NCBI RefSeq assembly: GCF_022496765.1
Contig: NZ_VANV01000009.1
Coordinates: forward strand, 331,813 to 395,812
Source: Acidaminobacter sp. JC074
Lineage (GTDB): Bacteria; Bacillota; Clostridia; Peptostreptococcales; Acidaminobacteraceae
Length of the DNA: 64,000 nt
Reading direction: 5' to 3'
The notes beneath the pieces were generated by a model. The model made no database searches. It was not told the DNA's origin and saw only the letters and a program-made list of their open reading frames with translations. Shown piece after piece: positions 42,165-52,322 of this stretch (position 1 is the stretch's first letter; each line of letters opens with the position of its first letter). The position numbers and the translations under genes were made by a program.

Positions 42165-43580
42165 TTATGCAGCTTCTTCAGTTGCTTCAGCTTTATGCAT
42201 TGAGAATCCTGTGTAACCGTAGATTACAGATAAGATTGGGTTGATTAAGTTAAGGATACAGTAGATTTGGTAACCGAAGATACCAACGCCTAATGACTCT
42301 AAACCTAATGAACCGTACATGTAAGCACCACATGTGTTCCAAGGAATAAGTGGAGATGTTAATGTAGCTGAATCCTCTAGAGCTCTTGATAAGTTCTTAG
42401 GATGTAAGCCAAGTTTGTCATAAGATTCTTTGTACATTCTACCTGGAATAACGATAGCTAAGTATTGGTCACCAGCAACTAAGTTCATAAATACAGCAGT
42501 TAATACTGTAGATAATACAAGACCACCTCTACCTTTAAGTAAAGATAAAATACCATCAGCTAAAGCTCTTAACATACCAGTCTTTTCCATAACACCACCA
42601 AATGTTAATGCACATAAGATAAGTGAAATAGTCCACATCATTGATTGTAAACCACCACGGCTAAGTAGTGAGTCAATAACGTCAGAACCAGTAGCATAAG
42701 ATACACCATTTTGCATAACGTCAAACATGCTCAATAAGTTATAACCATCTTGGAAGAAGATCATAGCTAAACCACCAAGTAAAGCTCCACCGAATAAGCC
42801 CGGGATAGCTGGTACTTTCATAACTACAGCACCGATTACGATTACTGGAATTAATAATAATAATGGATTGATTGAGAAGTTAGCTTCTAAAACTGTTAAC
42901 ATTTCGTTGATACTGTGAGTATCTGCATTACCTGAAGCAGAAAGACCCATGATACCGAAAACGATTAATGCGATCACATAAGATGGACCAGTTGTGTAAA
43001 TCATATGCTTGATATGATCAAATAATGTAGCACCAGAAACTGCTGGAGCTAAGTTTGTAGTGTCAGATAATGGAGACATCTTGTCACCAAAGTATGCACC
43101 TGAGATGATTGCACCAGCAACTACTGCAGGATTCATGTCAAGACCAACACCAACACCCATTAATGCAACACCGACAGTAGCAGCAGTCGTCCAAGAAGAA
43201 CCAGTCGCTAACGATACGATAGAACACATGATCAGTGTAGCTACTAAGAAAATACTAGGTGATAATACTTTAAGACCGTAGTAAATCATAGTTGGAACGA
43301 TACCAGAGGCAATCCAAGTACCTACTACCATACCGATGATCATTAAGATAATGATTGCGCCCATAGACATTTTAATAACGTCTACAATACCTTCTTCTAA
43401 CTCTACCCATGAAAACTTAAGTACGACCATAGCGAATACTGCAGCTACGATTGCAGATAAGAATAATGGAATATGCACTTCACCGTCATTTCTGATTACA
43501 TAAGTTAATGTAACCATAAGGAAAATAATTGGTACCAGTGCGTGCCACAATGTTGCTTGTTTCTTTTGATTTTGATTCAA
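42165..43580 (-). CDS. nhaC: NhaC-family Na+/H+ antiporter (TTG start)
   Basis: This protein of about 471 aa has ten to twelve transmembrane helices and the family patterns ATGSSWTTAATVGVALMGVG, GAIISGAYFGDKMSPLSDTTNLAPA and LVAGDQYLAIVIPGRMY. NhaC-type carriers exchange Na+ for H+, and some members carry malate or lysine derivatives instead. The start is taken as TTG at 43580, where GGGGGG lies 7 nt upstream; an ATG nine codons earlier lacks an RBS. It is monocistronic. Confidence 0.88.
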   Translation of the reverse strand: MNQNQKKQATLWHALVPIIFLMVTLTYVIRNDGEVHIPLFLSAIVAAVFAMVVLKFSWVELEEGIVDVIKMSMGAIIILMIIGMVVGTWIASGIVPTMIYYGLKVLSPSIFLVATLIMCSIVSLATGSSWTTAATVGVALMGVGVGLDMNPAVVAGAIISGAYFGDKMSPLSDTTNLAPAVSGATLFDHIKHMIYTTGPSYVIALIVFGIMGLSASGNADTHSINEMLTVLEANFSINPLLLLIPVIVIGAVVMKVPAIPGLFGGALLGGLAMIFFQDGYNLLSMFDVMQNGVSYATGSDVIDSLLSRGGLQSMMWTISLILCALTFGGVMEKTGMLRALADGILSLLKGRGGLVLSTVLTAVFMNLVAGDQYLAIVIPGRMYKESYDKLGLHPKNLSRALEDSATLTSPLIPWNTCGAYMYGSLGLESLGVGIFGYQIYCILNLINPILSVIYGYTGFSMHKAEATEEAA

Positions 43581-44078
43581 AATAATTCCCCCCTTTAATA
43601 AATTCATCTTTATTATATTATAAGCGTCACAAAAAAATACATAAAAATACGATTTAGATGAAAATTTGTTAAAAATTTATAAAGTTCAGAATTTTTTAGT
43701 ATTTAAACACAATAGACCAAATTGGGTTATTTTTTTCTCAATTTTATGTTTATGCAAAGGTTTTCCTGCAGCTACAGACCGGTTTTGGGCGCATTTTTCC
43801 AACAATTCACAAGACATGTAAACTTTTCGAAACGAAAAAACTTAGTATTTTATTTCACAATCTTGCATAATTAATCACACGCCTAATATTCATGCAAAAT
43901 CAAAATGTATTTTTTTGAGTATTTTATACTTATACTATTTATACTGAAAATACATGAATACTTAGCTGAGCGAGCTTTTGTGTAAGCTTATTTTACATAA
44001 ATCATGCCTTCTAGCATACGATTTCAAGCGATCTACGAAACAGAAAATATAGGTCCTTTGTAAAACATCTCCAAATAG
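43581..44078. other. AT-rich intergenic region upstream of nhaC
   Basis: About 500 bp without a convincing gene on either strand. Near nhaC a TATAAT-like -10 occurs (about 43617-43622, minus) with a poor -35. Short direct repeats TATACT/TATAC lie around 43927-43943. I recognise no riboswitch. The length is unusual for this compact genome. Confidence 0.4.
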
Positions 44079-44108
44079 CAAAAAAAATACACTGCTATGC
44101 AGTGTATT
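44079..44108 (-). terminator. Terminator behind khpA
   Basis: AATACACTGC (44086-44095) pairs with GCAGTGTATT (44099-44108), 3-nt loop, then U-rich on the minus strand (eight U). It ends the ylxM-ffh-rpsP-khpA operon. Confidence 0.92.
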
Positions 44109-44341
44109 TAGTCTTGAATAATCTCTACAGTTACTCTTTTGTTAGATTTTGTTGCAGCTGCCTTAACAACTGTTCTGATAGCTTTAGCAATACGACCTTG
44201 CTTGCCGATTACTTTTCCCATATCATCAGGACTCACTCTTAACTCAACAATAATTGATTGAGCGCCTTCAACTTCACTAACAGAAACTGCTTCAGGTTGA
44301 TCTACCAACGATTGAGCAATTAATTTAACCAGTTCACCCAT
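44108..44341 (-). CDS. khpA: KH-domain RNA-binding protein KhpA
   Basis: This 77-aa single KH domain has the motif GKVIGKQGRIAKAIR. KhpA works with KhpB in RNA binding and cell elongation in other Firmicutes. It follows rpsP by 21 nt with TAGGAGGTG upstream. In most Firmicutes rimM, trmD and rplS follow; here the operon terminates. Confidence 0.93.
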   Translation of the reverse strand: MGELVKLIAQSLVDQPEAVSVSEVEGAQSIIVELRVSPDDMGKVIGKQGRIAKAIRTVVKAAATKSNKRVTVEIIQD

Positions 44342-44362
44342 TCGGACACCTCCTAGTTATTA

Positions 44363-44611
44363 TTACTTCTCGATAATACCTTCAGCCTTTAATAATCTCT
44401 TTACTGTCTCAGTTGGTTGAGCACCATTTGATAACCACTTTTGAACCTTCTCAGCGTCAACTTTTAAAGTCTTTTCTTCGTTCATTGGGTTGTAGTAACC
44501 AACTTGCTCGATAATTCTACCATCTCTTGGTGAACGAGAATCTGCAACTACTAGTCTATAAAAAGGCTTCTTCTTTGCACCCATTCTCTTCATTCTAATC
44601 TTTACTGCCAT
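44363..44611 (-). CDS. rpsP: 30S ribosomal protein S16
   Basis: This 82-aa S16 begins [32 protein letters not shown] in the family pattern and ends with the [16 protein letters not shown] segment. It is an early assembly protein of the 30S body. TAGGAGGTAG precedes the ATG. Confidence 0.98.
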   Translation of the reverse strand: MAVKIRMKRMGAKKKPFYRLVVADSRSPRDGRIIEQVGYYNPMNEEKTLKVDAEKVQKWLSNGAQPTETVKRLLKAEGIIEK

Positions 44612-44667
44612 AATTCTACCTCCTAGGTATATAAAATTTTTATAGTAATTATACTAATACTAACCGT

Positions 44668-46005
44668 TTAAAATGGTAACCCCATGCCACCTTTTTTCAT
44701 TTTCTTTGCGAATGCAGGATTGTTGAATTGCTTCATCATCTTCTTTGTTTGAGCATGTTGCTTAAGCAGTTTGTTAACAGCATTGACTGTTACACCAGAA
44801 CCTGCAGCAATTCTTTTTCTTCTGCTCGCATTGATGATTTCAGGATTTTGTCTTTCCTTCGGCGTCATTGATTGAATGATGGCCTCAAGTCTTAAAAATT
44901 CCTTCTCATCGATATCTATATTCTTAAGTGCTTTATTGTTCACACCAGGAATCATTTTTAATAGGTCGCCAATAGGCCCCATATTTTTCATTTGTTGAAG
45001 CTGGTCTAAGAAATCCTCTAAGTCAAACTCATTTTTTCTCATTTTCGCTTCTAACTTTTTCATTTTTTCTTCATCTAGGTTTTGCTCTGCTTTTTCAATT
45101 AATGATAAAACATCACCCATACCTAGTATTCTTGAAGCCATTCTATCTGGATGGAACTCTTCAAGGTCTGTTAGTTTTTCACCAACACCGACAAACTTGA
45201 TTGGCTTGCCTGTAACGGATCTTACAGATAAGGCAGCACCACCACGTGAGTCACCGTCAAGCTTTGTTAAGATAACACCTGTTACATCTAACTTCTCGTT
45301 GAATGTTTCAGCGACATTAACAGCATCCTGACCTGTCATGGCATCAATTGTTAAAAGAATTTCATGCGGCTTAATAATGCCCTTTACATCTTCTAACTCA
45401 TCCATTAAAGCTTCATCAATGTGCAAACGACCAGCTGTATCGACAATCAGTACATCAAAACCTTTGATCTGTGCTTCTCTTAAAGCTTCCTTTGCAATCT
45501 TTCTAGGATCTTCTTGACCCATAGCAAATACAGGAATATCTAATTGTCCACCAACCACTTGTAACTGCTTGATAGCAGCAGGTCTGTAAATATCACAAGC
45601 AGCCAATAATGGTTTTTTACCTTGTTTCTTTAAGAAGTTACCTAACTTACCAGCCATGGTTGTCTTACCAGCACCCTGCAAACCACAAAGCATGATAATT
45701 GTCGGCGGTTGAGATGAAAGCTCAAGTTTCTCAACTTTTTCACCCATTAACTTAGTTAACTCTTCATTTACTATCTTAACTACCATCTGACCAGGTGTCA
45801 GACTTTTCATTACATCTTCGCCAACAGCTCTCTCAGAAACCGTCTTTATGAACTTCTTAACGATCATAAAGTTAACATCTGCTTCAAGAAGTGCTAGCTT
45901 GATCTCTCTCATGGCAGCCTTTATATCTTTTTCATTCAGTTTACCTTTGCCTCTCAGCATCTTAAAGGTGCCCTGAAGTTTTTCTGCTAAACTTTCAAAA
46001 GCCAT
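44668..46005 (-). CDS. ffh: Signal recognition particle protein Ffh
   Basis: This 445-aa SRP54 GTPase has an N domain, a G domain with P-loop GLQGAGKTT, DTAGR and TKLDG, and a methionine-rich M domain (QMKNMGPIGDLLKMIPG) for signal sequence and 4.5S RNA binding. It ends in a MKKGGMGLPF-type tail. It targets nascent membrane proteins to FtsY and SecYEG. It lies 8 nt behind ylxM. Confidence 0.98.
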   Translation of the reverse strand: MAFESLAEKLQGTFKMLRGKGKLNEKDIKAAMREIKLALLEADVNFMIVKKFIKTVSERAVGEDVMKSLTPGQMVVKIVNEELTKLMGEKVEKLELSSQPPTIIMLCGLQGAGKTTMAGKLGNFLKKQGKKPLLAACDIYRPAAIKQLQVVGGQLDIPVFAMGQEDPRKIAKEALREAQIKGFDVLIVDTAGRLHIDEALMDELEDVKGIIKPHEILLTIDAMTGQDAVNVAETFNEKLDVTGVILTKLDGDSRGGAALSVRSVTGKPIKFVGVGEKLTDLEEFHPDRMASRILGMGDVLSLIEKAEQNLDEEKMKKLEAKMRKNEFDLEDFLDQLQQMKNMGPIGDLLKMIPGVNNKALKNIDIDEKEFLRLEAIIQSMTPKERQNPEIINASRRKRIAAGSGVTVNAVNKLLKQHAQTKKMMKQFNNPAFAKKMKKGGMGLPF

Positions 46006-46013
46006 ATTGCCCT

Positions 46014-46385
46014 CTATTCTATCATCTCATCGATGTCGCGGGTCACAATTCCAATGACATTTTTAACTTCTTTACGAAGGACTTCAGAATCGCCATCCAC
46101 TATTTGAGATAAATTCATCATTTTTAACTGGATATCATTTAAAAGTAGATTGTTCTTATTAAACTTATCCATCAATCCTAATTTTGATTCGTAATCTTCA
46201 AGCGTTTTGGTTGCACGTTTTACTGTATCGTGTACACCTTGTCGGCTTATTGATAAATCCTCAGCGATTTCACCAAGAGAGTAATCATCTAAACAGTATA
46301 AGGTTAATATATCTTTTTGCTTGTCTGTTAACAATTCACCATAGAAAGCGAATAACTCAGCAACCATCATCTTCTTCGATAACAT
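46014..46385 (-). CDS. ylxM: YlxM family SRP-associated DNA-binding-like protein
   Basis: This 123-aa helix-turn-helix protein (sigma-70 region-4-like) contains [38 protein letters not shown]. YlxM is coded before ffh in most Firmicutes and is thought to modulate SRP. AAGGAGATAAA is upstream of the ATG. A consensus promoter lies about 41 bp upstream. Confidence 0.95.
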   Translation of the reverse strand: MLSKKMMVAELFAFYGELLTDKQKDILTLYCLDDYSLGEIAEDLSISRQGVHDTVKRATKTLEDYESKLGLMDKFNKNNLLLNDIQLKMMNLSQIVDGDSEVLRKEVKNVIGIVTRDIDEMIE

Positions 46386-46425
46386 TTTATCTCCTTGCTG
46401 TAAAGGTTATTTACTTTACAGAAGA

Positions 46426-46454
46426 ATTATATAAGAGTCCTGACATAAAGTCAA
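46426..46454 (-). promoter_or_regulatory. Promoter of the ylxM-ffh-rpsP-khpA operon
   Basis: On the minus strand TTGACT (46449-46454), 17 nt, TATAAT (46426-46431), behind the ftsY stop. Confidence 0.85.
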
Positions 46455-46483
46455 GACTTTTATACGATATATTTTATTAAATT

Positions 46484-47656
46484 TTATTCACCTAATAAAG
46501 CATCCGCAAATGCACGTGGATCAAACCTTTGAAGGTCGTCAATCCCCTCACCTACACCGATTAATTTAACTGGAATATTCAGCTCATGATTGACTGAAAT
46601 AACAGCACCACCTTTAGCAGAACCATCTAATTTTGTTAATACAATGCCACTGATAGGTGTTACTTCCTTAAACAACTTAGCTTGCTGAATAGCATTTTGT
46701 CCAGTTGTACCATCTAATACAAGTAAAACTTCCTTTTCAGCATTTTGGTATTCTCTTTCTACTACCTTAAACACTTTCTCAAGTTCCATCATTAAGTTCT
46801 TCTTGTTATGAAGTCTACCTGCCGTATCTACAATTAAAACATCAGACTTTCTAGATCTTGCAGCATGAACCGCATCATAAACCACTGCCGCTGGATCAGA
46901 ACCTTCTGATTGAGCAATGACATCTACAGATGATCTGTCACCCCATACCTTTAATTGATCGATTGCAGCTGCTCTAAATGTATCTGCAGCAGCCAAAAGT
47001 ACATTCTTACCATCATTTTTAAGTAAATTTGTAATTTTACCTATAGAAGTTGTCTTACCTGCACCATTTACACCAATAACAAAGACAATTGATGGTGGGT
47101 TGTCTACTCTAAGACCCGGCTCTTCATGTGTCATCATTTCTACAAGAACATCTTTTAGAACAGGCTTAACGTCTTTAGAATCCGTGATCTTTCTAGCAGT
47201 CAACTCTTCACGAAGTTTTTCAATGATATCCATTGTCGTAGACATACCAACATCGGCCATAACCAAGATTTCTTCGATTTCCTCTAAAAGCTCATCATCA
47301 ATCTTGCCATAGTTGTTGATTAAGTTATCAATCTTATCAGTGAAGTTCTTTTGAGTTTTCATAAGACCTTCTTGAAGCTTAGCAAAGAAAGATTTCTTCT
47401 TAGGCTTTTCTATAACTTGTTCAACGAATTCTTCAGTTTCTACCACTTCTTCTACAGGCTCTATTACCTCAGCAGATGCCTCTGAAACTTCTTCGACTTC
47501 TTCTACTACTGATTCCTCGACAGCTTCTTCAAAAGCCTCTTCTGGTGTTTCGTCTATTATGATATCGTCTTCCTGAACTTCCTCACCTGAAAGCTCAAGT
47601 TCTTGATCGATGATTTCATCTTCTTTCTTTTTCTTACCAAACAATTTCTTAAACAT
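46484..47656 (-). CDS. ftsY: Signal recognition particle receptor FtsY
   Basis: This 390-aa SRP receptor has an acidic, Glu/Val-rich A domain (about residues 10-85) and an NG domain with P-loop GVNGAGKTT, DTAGRLHN and TKLDG. It binds Ffh and delivers ribosomes to the translocon. It begins 12 nt behind smc with GGAGG upstream of the ATG. Confidence 0.98.
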   Translation of the reverse strand: MFKKLFGKKKKEDEIIDQELELSGEEVQEDDIIIDETPEEAFEEAVEESVVEEVEEVSEASAEVIEPVEEVVETEEFVEQVIEKPKKKSFFAKLQEGLMKTQKNFTDKIDNLINNYGKIDDELLEEIEEILVMADVGMSTTMDIIEKLREELTARKITDSKDVKPVLKDVLVEMMTHEEPGLRVDNPPSIVFVIGVNGAGKTTSIGKITNLLKNDGKNVLLAAADTFRAAAIDQLKVWGDRSSVDVIAQSEGSDPAAVVYDAVHAARSRKSDVLIVDTAGRLHNKKNLMMELEKVFKVVEREYQNAEKEVLLVLDGTTGQNAIQQAKLFKEVTPISGIVLTKLDGSAKGGAVISVNHELNIPVKLIGVGEGIDDLQRFDPRAFADALLGE

Positions 47657-47668
47657 TTTGTCCTCCGC

Positions 47669-50600
47669 TTACTCTAAAATTGCATCTTCTAATTTAACAG
47701 AAATCATTTTTGACACACCGAATTCCTGCATGGTTACACCAAACAAGTTATCGGCAATTTCCATGGTGCCTTTTCTATGGGTAATGATTACAAACTGAGA
47801 ATTTCTCGTAAACTCTTTTAAGAAATCTGCAAATCTGTAAACATTAACGTCATCAAGTGCTGCCTCTATCTCATCTAGGATGCAGAAAGGAGCAGGTTTA
47901 GTCTTTAAGATGGCAAACAATAATGCAATGGCTGTAAGAGCCTTTTCACCACCTGAAAGTAAGGAAATATTCTGTAGCTTCTTACCTGGCGGTTGAACAT
48001 TGATTGCAATATCTGATTCCAATACATTTTCAGGATCCATTAATGCAAGTTCTGCAGTTCCACCTACAAACAGAGATTCAAAGATTTCAGCAAAGTGAAC
48101 TTTAACCACCTCAAAGCACGTTAAGAAGTTCTCTTTCATTTCCTTTTCAAGTTCTCTTATCAGTCTCTTCAAGGCATTTCTAGCTTCTACAAGGTCATCA
48201 TGTTGTTCCTTCAAGAAATGATAACGTTCGTAAACTTCTTCATATTCTTCAATGGCATGAACATTAACATCACCAATGATCTTTAATTCCCTTTTGATCT
48301 CTTTTATTTCTTTATTGGCACCTGACATATCAATGTCTTTTTTACACTTGATAGCATCCTCAGGCGTCATTTCATAACGTTCAAATAATCTTTCAGCGAT
48401 ATCCTCACGATGTACATCAAACTTGGCCTTCTTGATTTCATACTTATGAAGGGTATTCTTGATTTCTTCTATTTCATCAAAGATAGCCTTGTTGTTTGTA
48501 TTGATCTCATGAATGGACTTTTCACTAGACTCGACAGATTTTTGTAACTTCTCAATCTCAATATGTTTAGTAGAAGACGCCTTGATGATGTCTTCTTTCT
48601 TAGCATCAAGTAGATTCAACTCATCCTTATATGCATTTAGCTTCATGACACCTTCATTTAAAAGCTTTTGACCCTCATCTGATTGCTTGAGCAATTCATT
48701 ATGGGTGCCTTCTATTCTTTCGATAGAAAGTTCGGCATTCTTTAAAGTCTCTAGTAAAGATGCATTCTTAACACGGATCTCTGTTAAGTTTTCTCTTAAA
48801 GACTGCATTTCATGCTTTAGAGACTCAAGAATCTCTGTTTCCTTACTGATAGTTTCTTCTAAAGCCTTACTTTCAGCTTCTAAAAGCTTGATTCTATCTT
48901 CTTTTAAAGTAATGGAATCATGAACAGATTTGATATCATTTTCAATGACGATATGTTCACTTTTCCTCTTACTTGATAAGGCTATCAACCTGTTAAGTTC
49001 ATCTTTAACAACTTGTATGTCATTTTCCTTACGGGCAATCTGCATACGAAGTTCTTCACTGATCTTATTGTTTTGCTCTAGCTCATATTTAAGCTCTTTT
49101 TGATCGTCTCTTAACTTTTGAATCACATCAGAAAGTTCTTTGATAACTGCTTCAATCGAAACAATCTTTTCATCGAGTTCTTCAATCTTACGTTTACGGC
49201 TTAAGATACCAGAAGATTTAGATTTGTAAGAACCACCAGTAATGGTACCACCAGGGATAAAAACGTCCCCTTCTAATGTGACTACCTTGTACTTGAGATC
49301 CTTTATCTTTAAAGCTTCAGTTGCTGTATCTACATCCTCAACAATGACGGTACGACCTACCAAGTAGTCAAAAAGGACATCATATTTTGGATCGTAGTCA
49401 AAAAGCTCATTGGCCTTACCGATATAACCCTTGATATTATTTAAAGCCTTTAAGTTCTTTTCCTGATCACCCTTGGCTCTGATTGTACTTAATGGAATAA
49501 AGGTTACACGACCACCTCGTGTACGCTTTAATTCAGCAATCATGCTTTTGGCATCATCAGGTCTTTCTACGACAAGGTTCTGAATGGACTTACCCAGAGC
49601 AACTTCTAAAGCAGTCTCATACTTTTTAGGAATAGACATCAAAGACGCCACAACACCATTCATACCAGCCTTTAATTTGTCGTTCTTATCAACTAATTGA
49701 AGGGCTTTCTTAACCGAGTGATCATAACCGGCATGGTCTTTTTCCATCTGCTTAAGTAAAGTGGATTCTGTTGTATATTCCGTTAGTTTTTTACGATTGT
49801 CATTGATCCTGACATTGTTGTTTTGAAGTTCTTTCTCAAATCCCTCTAATTGAGACTTGGTTGTAGAAATCTTTTTTACAAGTTCATCTTCAGATGTCTT
49901 TAAGCTTGATAACTGATGATCATGCTCTTTTTCCTTTTGCTTGGCATCCTCAATTAACTGGTCGGTTTCTTGAATTTCCTTATTAAGAACTTCCCTTCTT
50001 GCCATATGGTTTTCCAAAATGGTATGGTAAGAATTGATTTCACTCTTATTTTTTTCAGCTTCATTCATTTTAGACACAATGGCCTGTCTATGAGATTCAC
50101 TGGCATTTTCTGCATCGAACAAGTTGCCTGAGACCTCTTCAAACTTATGCTGTTTTGTAGATATCTCATTCTTGATTCCCTCGATGTTCCCCATCAAGGT
50201 ATTCTTCTCATCAATGGCTTTTTTCTTGTCTTCTTTTAAAACGACAAGCTTATCTTGGTTTTCCTTTAAAACATGCTTCAAACGCTCATCTTCTGCCAAA
50301 TTGGCATCCATTTTTGCCTTAACTACATTCATGTCACCATCAATACCTGCGATGACATTCTTGTCTTCATAGAATGAATTTTGAAGATGGGTCAGTTTTT
50401 CGTTAGTCTCTTCAATGGATTTAAAGAAACCATCACGCTTTTCTAAAAGCCCCTTTTGAGAAGCATTCTTCTTTTCAAGGGTTTCAGAAGCTTCTGATAT
50501 ATTCGCAGCTTCTTTTTTAATCTTTTTATCAACACTTTCAATTTCATTAATAAACAAATTGAGTTCAAGCTCTGATAATCGGTCATTTAAAACCAAGTGA

Positions 50601-51241
50601 CGTTTGGCTTTTTCACTCTCAATTCTAAGTGGTTCCACACGGCCAGCCAGTTCACTGAATATATCTTCAATACGAATCAGATTTTGCTCTGTATTGTCTA
50701 GTTTTCTTTCTGTTTCTCTTTTACGAGTCTTATATTTTACAATACCAGCAGCTTCTTCAAACAACTGACGTCTTTCATCAGGATTATTAGATAATACCCT
50801 TTCAATACGTCCCTGACCAATAATAGAATAACCATCTGTACCGATACCAGTATCCATAAATAAATCACGGACATCTTTTAATCGACAGTTGGTATCATTT
50901 ATAAGATACTCACTTTCACCCGAACGGTAAACTCTACGACAAACTTTTACTTCATTGTAGTCTAAAGCAAAAAACCTTTCAGAGTTATCAAAAACAAGCG
51001 TAACTTCAGCCATCCCAAGCTTTTTACGATGTTTTGTACCATTGAAAATGATATCTTCCATTTTATTACCACGAAGTGTTTTTACTTTCTGTTCACCTAG
51101 CACCCACCTAACAGCATCTGTGATATTAGACTTACCAGAACCATTAGGCCCTACTATACAAGTAACGCCATTGTCAAAGTCTATGTGAGTTTTATCTGCA
51201 AAGGATTTAAATCCTCTCATTTCTAAACGCTTTAAATACAC
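47669..51241 (-). CDS. smc: Chromosome segregation protein SMC (GTG start)
   Basis: This 1190-aa SMC has Walker A GPNGSGKSN (N-terminal), a long coiled coil, a hinge domain near residue 520-660 with GYIGKAN and GGTITGGS, a second coiled coil, then signature LLSGGEKAL and Walker B FCILDEIEAALDD. With ScpAB it compacts and separates chromosomes. The start is GTG with AGGTGTATA upstream. Length is normal; no frameshift. Confidence 0.98.
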   Translation of the reverse strand: MYLKRLEMRGFKSFADKTHIDFDNGVTCIVGPNGSGKSNITDAVRWVLGEQKVKTLRGNKMEDIIFNGTKHRKKLGMAEVTLVFDNSERFFALDYNEVKVCRRVYRSGESEYLINDTNCRLKDVRDLFMDTGIGTDGYSIIGQGRIERVLSNNPDERRQLFEEAAGIVKYKTRKRETERKLDNTEQNLIRIEDIFSELAGRVEPLRIESEKAKRHLVLNDRLSELELNLFINEIESVDKKIKKEAANISEASETLEKKNASQKGLLEKRDGFFKSIEETNEKLTHLQNSFYEDKNVIAGIDGDMNVVKAKMDANLAEDERLKHVLKENQDKLVVLKEDKKKAIDEKNTLMGNIEGIKNEISTKQHKFEEVSGNLFDAENASESHRQAIVSKMNEAEKNKSEINSYHTILENHMARREVLNKEIQETDQLIEDAKQKEKEHDHQLSSLKTSEDELVKKISTTKSQLEGFEKELQNNNVRINDNRKKLTEYTTESTLLKQMEKDHAGYDHSVKKALQLVDKNDKLKAGMNGVVASLMSIPKKYETALEVALGKSIQNLVVERPDDAKSMIAELKRTRGGRVTFIPLSTIRAKGDQEKNLKALNNIKGYIGKANELFDYDPKYDVLFDYLVGRTVIVEDVDTATEALKIKDLKYKVVTLEGDVFIPGGTITGGSYKSKSSGILSRKRKIEELDEKIVSIEAVIKELSDVIQKLRDDQKELKYELEQNNKISEELRMQIARKENDIQVVKDELNRLIALSSKRKSEHIVIENDIKSVHDSITLKEDRIKLLEAESKALEETISKETEILESLKHEMQSLRENLTEIRVKNASLLETLKNAELSIERIEGTHNELLKQSDEGQKLLNEGVMKLNAYKDELNLLDAKKEDIIKASSTKHIEIEKLQKSVESSEKSIHEINTNNKAIFDEIEEIKNTLHKYEIKKAKFDVHREDIAERLFERYEMTPEDAIKCKKDIDMSGANKEIKEIKRELKIIGDVNVHAIEEYEEVYERYHFLKEQHDDLVEARNALKRLIRELEKEMKENFLTCFEVVKVHFAEIFESLFVGGTAELALMDPENVLESDIAINVQPPGKKLQNISLLSGGEKALTAIALLFAILKTKPAPFCILDEIEAALDDVNVYRFADFLKEFTRNSQFVIITHRKGTMEIADNLFGVTMQEFGVSKMISVKLEDAILE

Positions 51242-51290
51242 TATACACCTACCTTAATACACATCCTTAATATTATCTCATAAAACGACC

Positions 51291-52322
51291 CTATTTAACA
51301 GTCATTTTAGGGACTTTAAAGACTTGACCATTCATGTGCACTTCAAACTCATTAGAGTCCATGTCTTTTGGATAAACAGAAATCTTTTTTATACCATACT
51401 TTTTTTCTAAACGATTTAAATTGTCTCTCTTTTGTCCTACGAGAAAAGAAATTTCCTTTGGATGAACATAAACAGATACCCTTCCAGGCTTTAGAACACC
51501 ATCTAAAACATCGTAATAGAGTTTGCTTTCAACCAACTGTCTAAAGGAAGGATGATATGGCCCTGCAAGACTTTCACTTAAAGACTCGCTGGCCTGCAAT
51601 CCCATACGTATGACAGGTATACCATAGTGGGTAAAATGCTTATAAAGGACTGCACACCAGTTGACGGCTTGATCTAAAGTTAAAGGTTTATAAAAACCTT
51701 TTTTATAGAGAACTGCTAAGTCGGTATTTTCTATGACGATGGTTGGATATATCCTGACCATATCTGGCTTAAGAGATATGATTTTTTCCATTGTAACAAG
51801 AGACTTTTCTAATGTATCCCCTGGCAGGCCAATCATCATCTGAAGGCCTAACTTAAATTTTCTTTTCTTAATCAATGCACAGGCCTTATCCACACAAGCG
51901 ATATCATGTCCTCGGTTTGCTGATTCTAATACATCTTCCACCAAGGACTGAACACCTAATTCTATGGTTGTAACACCATAATAATCCAGTCTGTCCAAAA
52001 CAGTCTTATCAATATAATCAGGCCTAGTCGACAGCCTGACACCATCAATTAGACCTGCATCTAAATACGCTTTTGTTAAGTTAAGATAAGCTTCTTGCTT
52101 GGATACTTCAATACCTGTAAAAGAACCACCAAAGAAGGCAACTTCCACACGACATTCATCATAGGTCTTATGGATACTCTCCAAATGATCATCAATGGTC
52201 TTTTTTACACGACCTATATCAAATGATTCCTTTACACCTGTGATAGATTTTTGATTGCAAAAGACACAATCATGAGGACATCCTTCATGTGGGACAAATA
52301 TAGGAATATTAAAGTGCTTCAA
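51291..52322 (-). CDS. Elp3-like radical SAM protein
   Basis: About 344 aa with CPHDCVFCNQ, the C-x4-C-x2-C-like cluster used by the Elp3/COG1243 radical SAM group, and the strands FFGGSFTGI, GVQSLVEDVL and MMIGLPGDT. The gene between rnc and smc is characteristic of Clostridia; the reaction is not established. The likely start is TTG at 52322, behind AAGGAG 8 nt upstream within the rnc end. A GTG three codons earlier is an alternative. It overlaps rnc by about 14 nt. Confidence 0.86.
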   Translation of the reverse strand: MKHFNIPIFVPHEGCPHDCVFCNQKSITGVKESFDIGRVKKTIDDHLESIHKTYDECRVEVAFFGGSFTGIEVSKQEAYLNLTKAYLDAGLIDGVRLSTRPDYIDKTVLDRLDYYGVTTIELGVQSLVEDVLESANRGHDIACVDKACALIKKRKFKLGLQMMIGLPGDTLEKSLVTMEKIISLKPDMVRIYPTIVIENTDLAVLYKKGFYKPLTLDQAVNWCAVLYKHFTHYGIPVIRMGLQASESLSESLAGPYHPSFRQLVESKLYYDVLDGVLKPGRVSVYVHPKEISFLVGQKRDNLNRLEKKYGIKKISVYPKDMDSNEFEVHMNGQVFKVPKMTVK

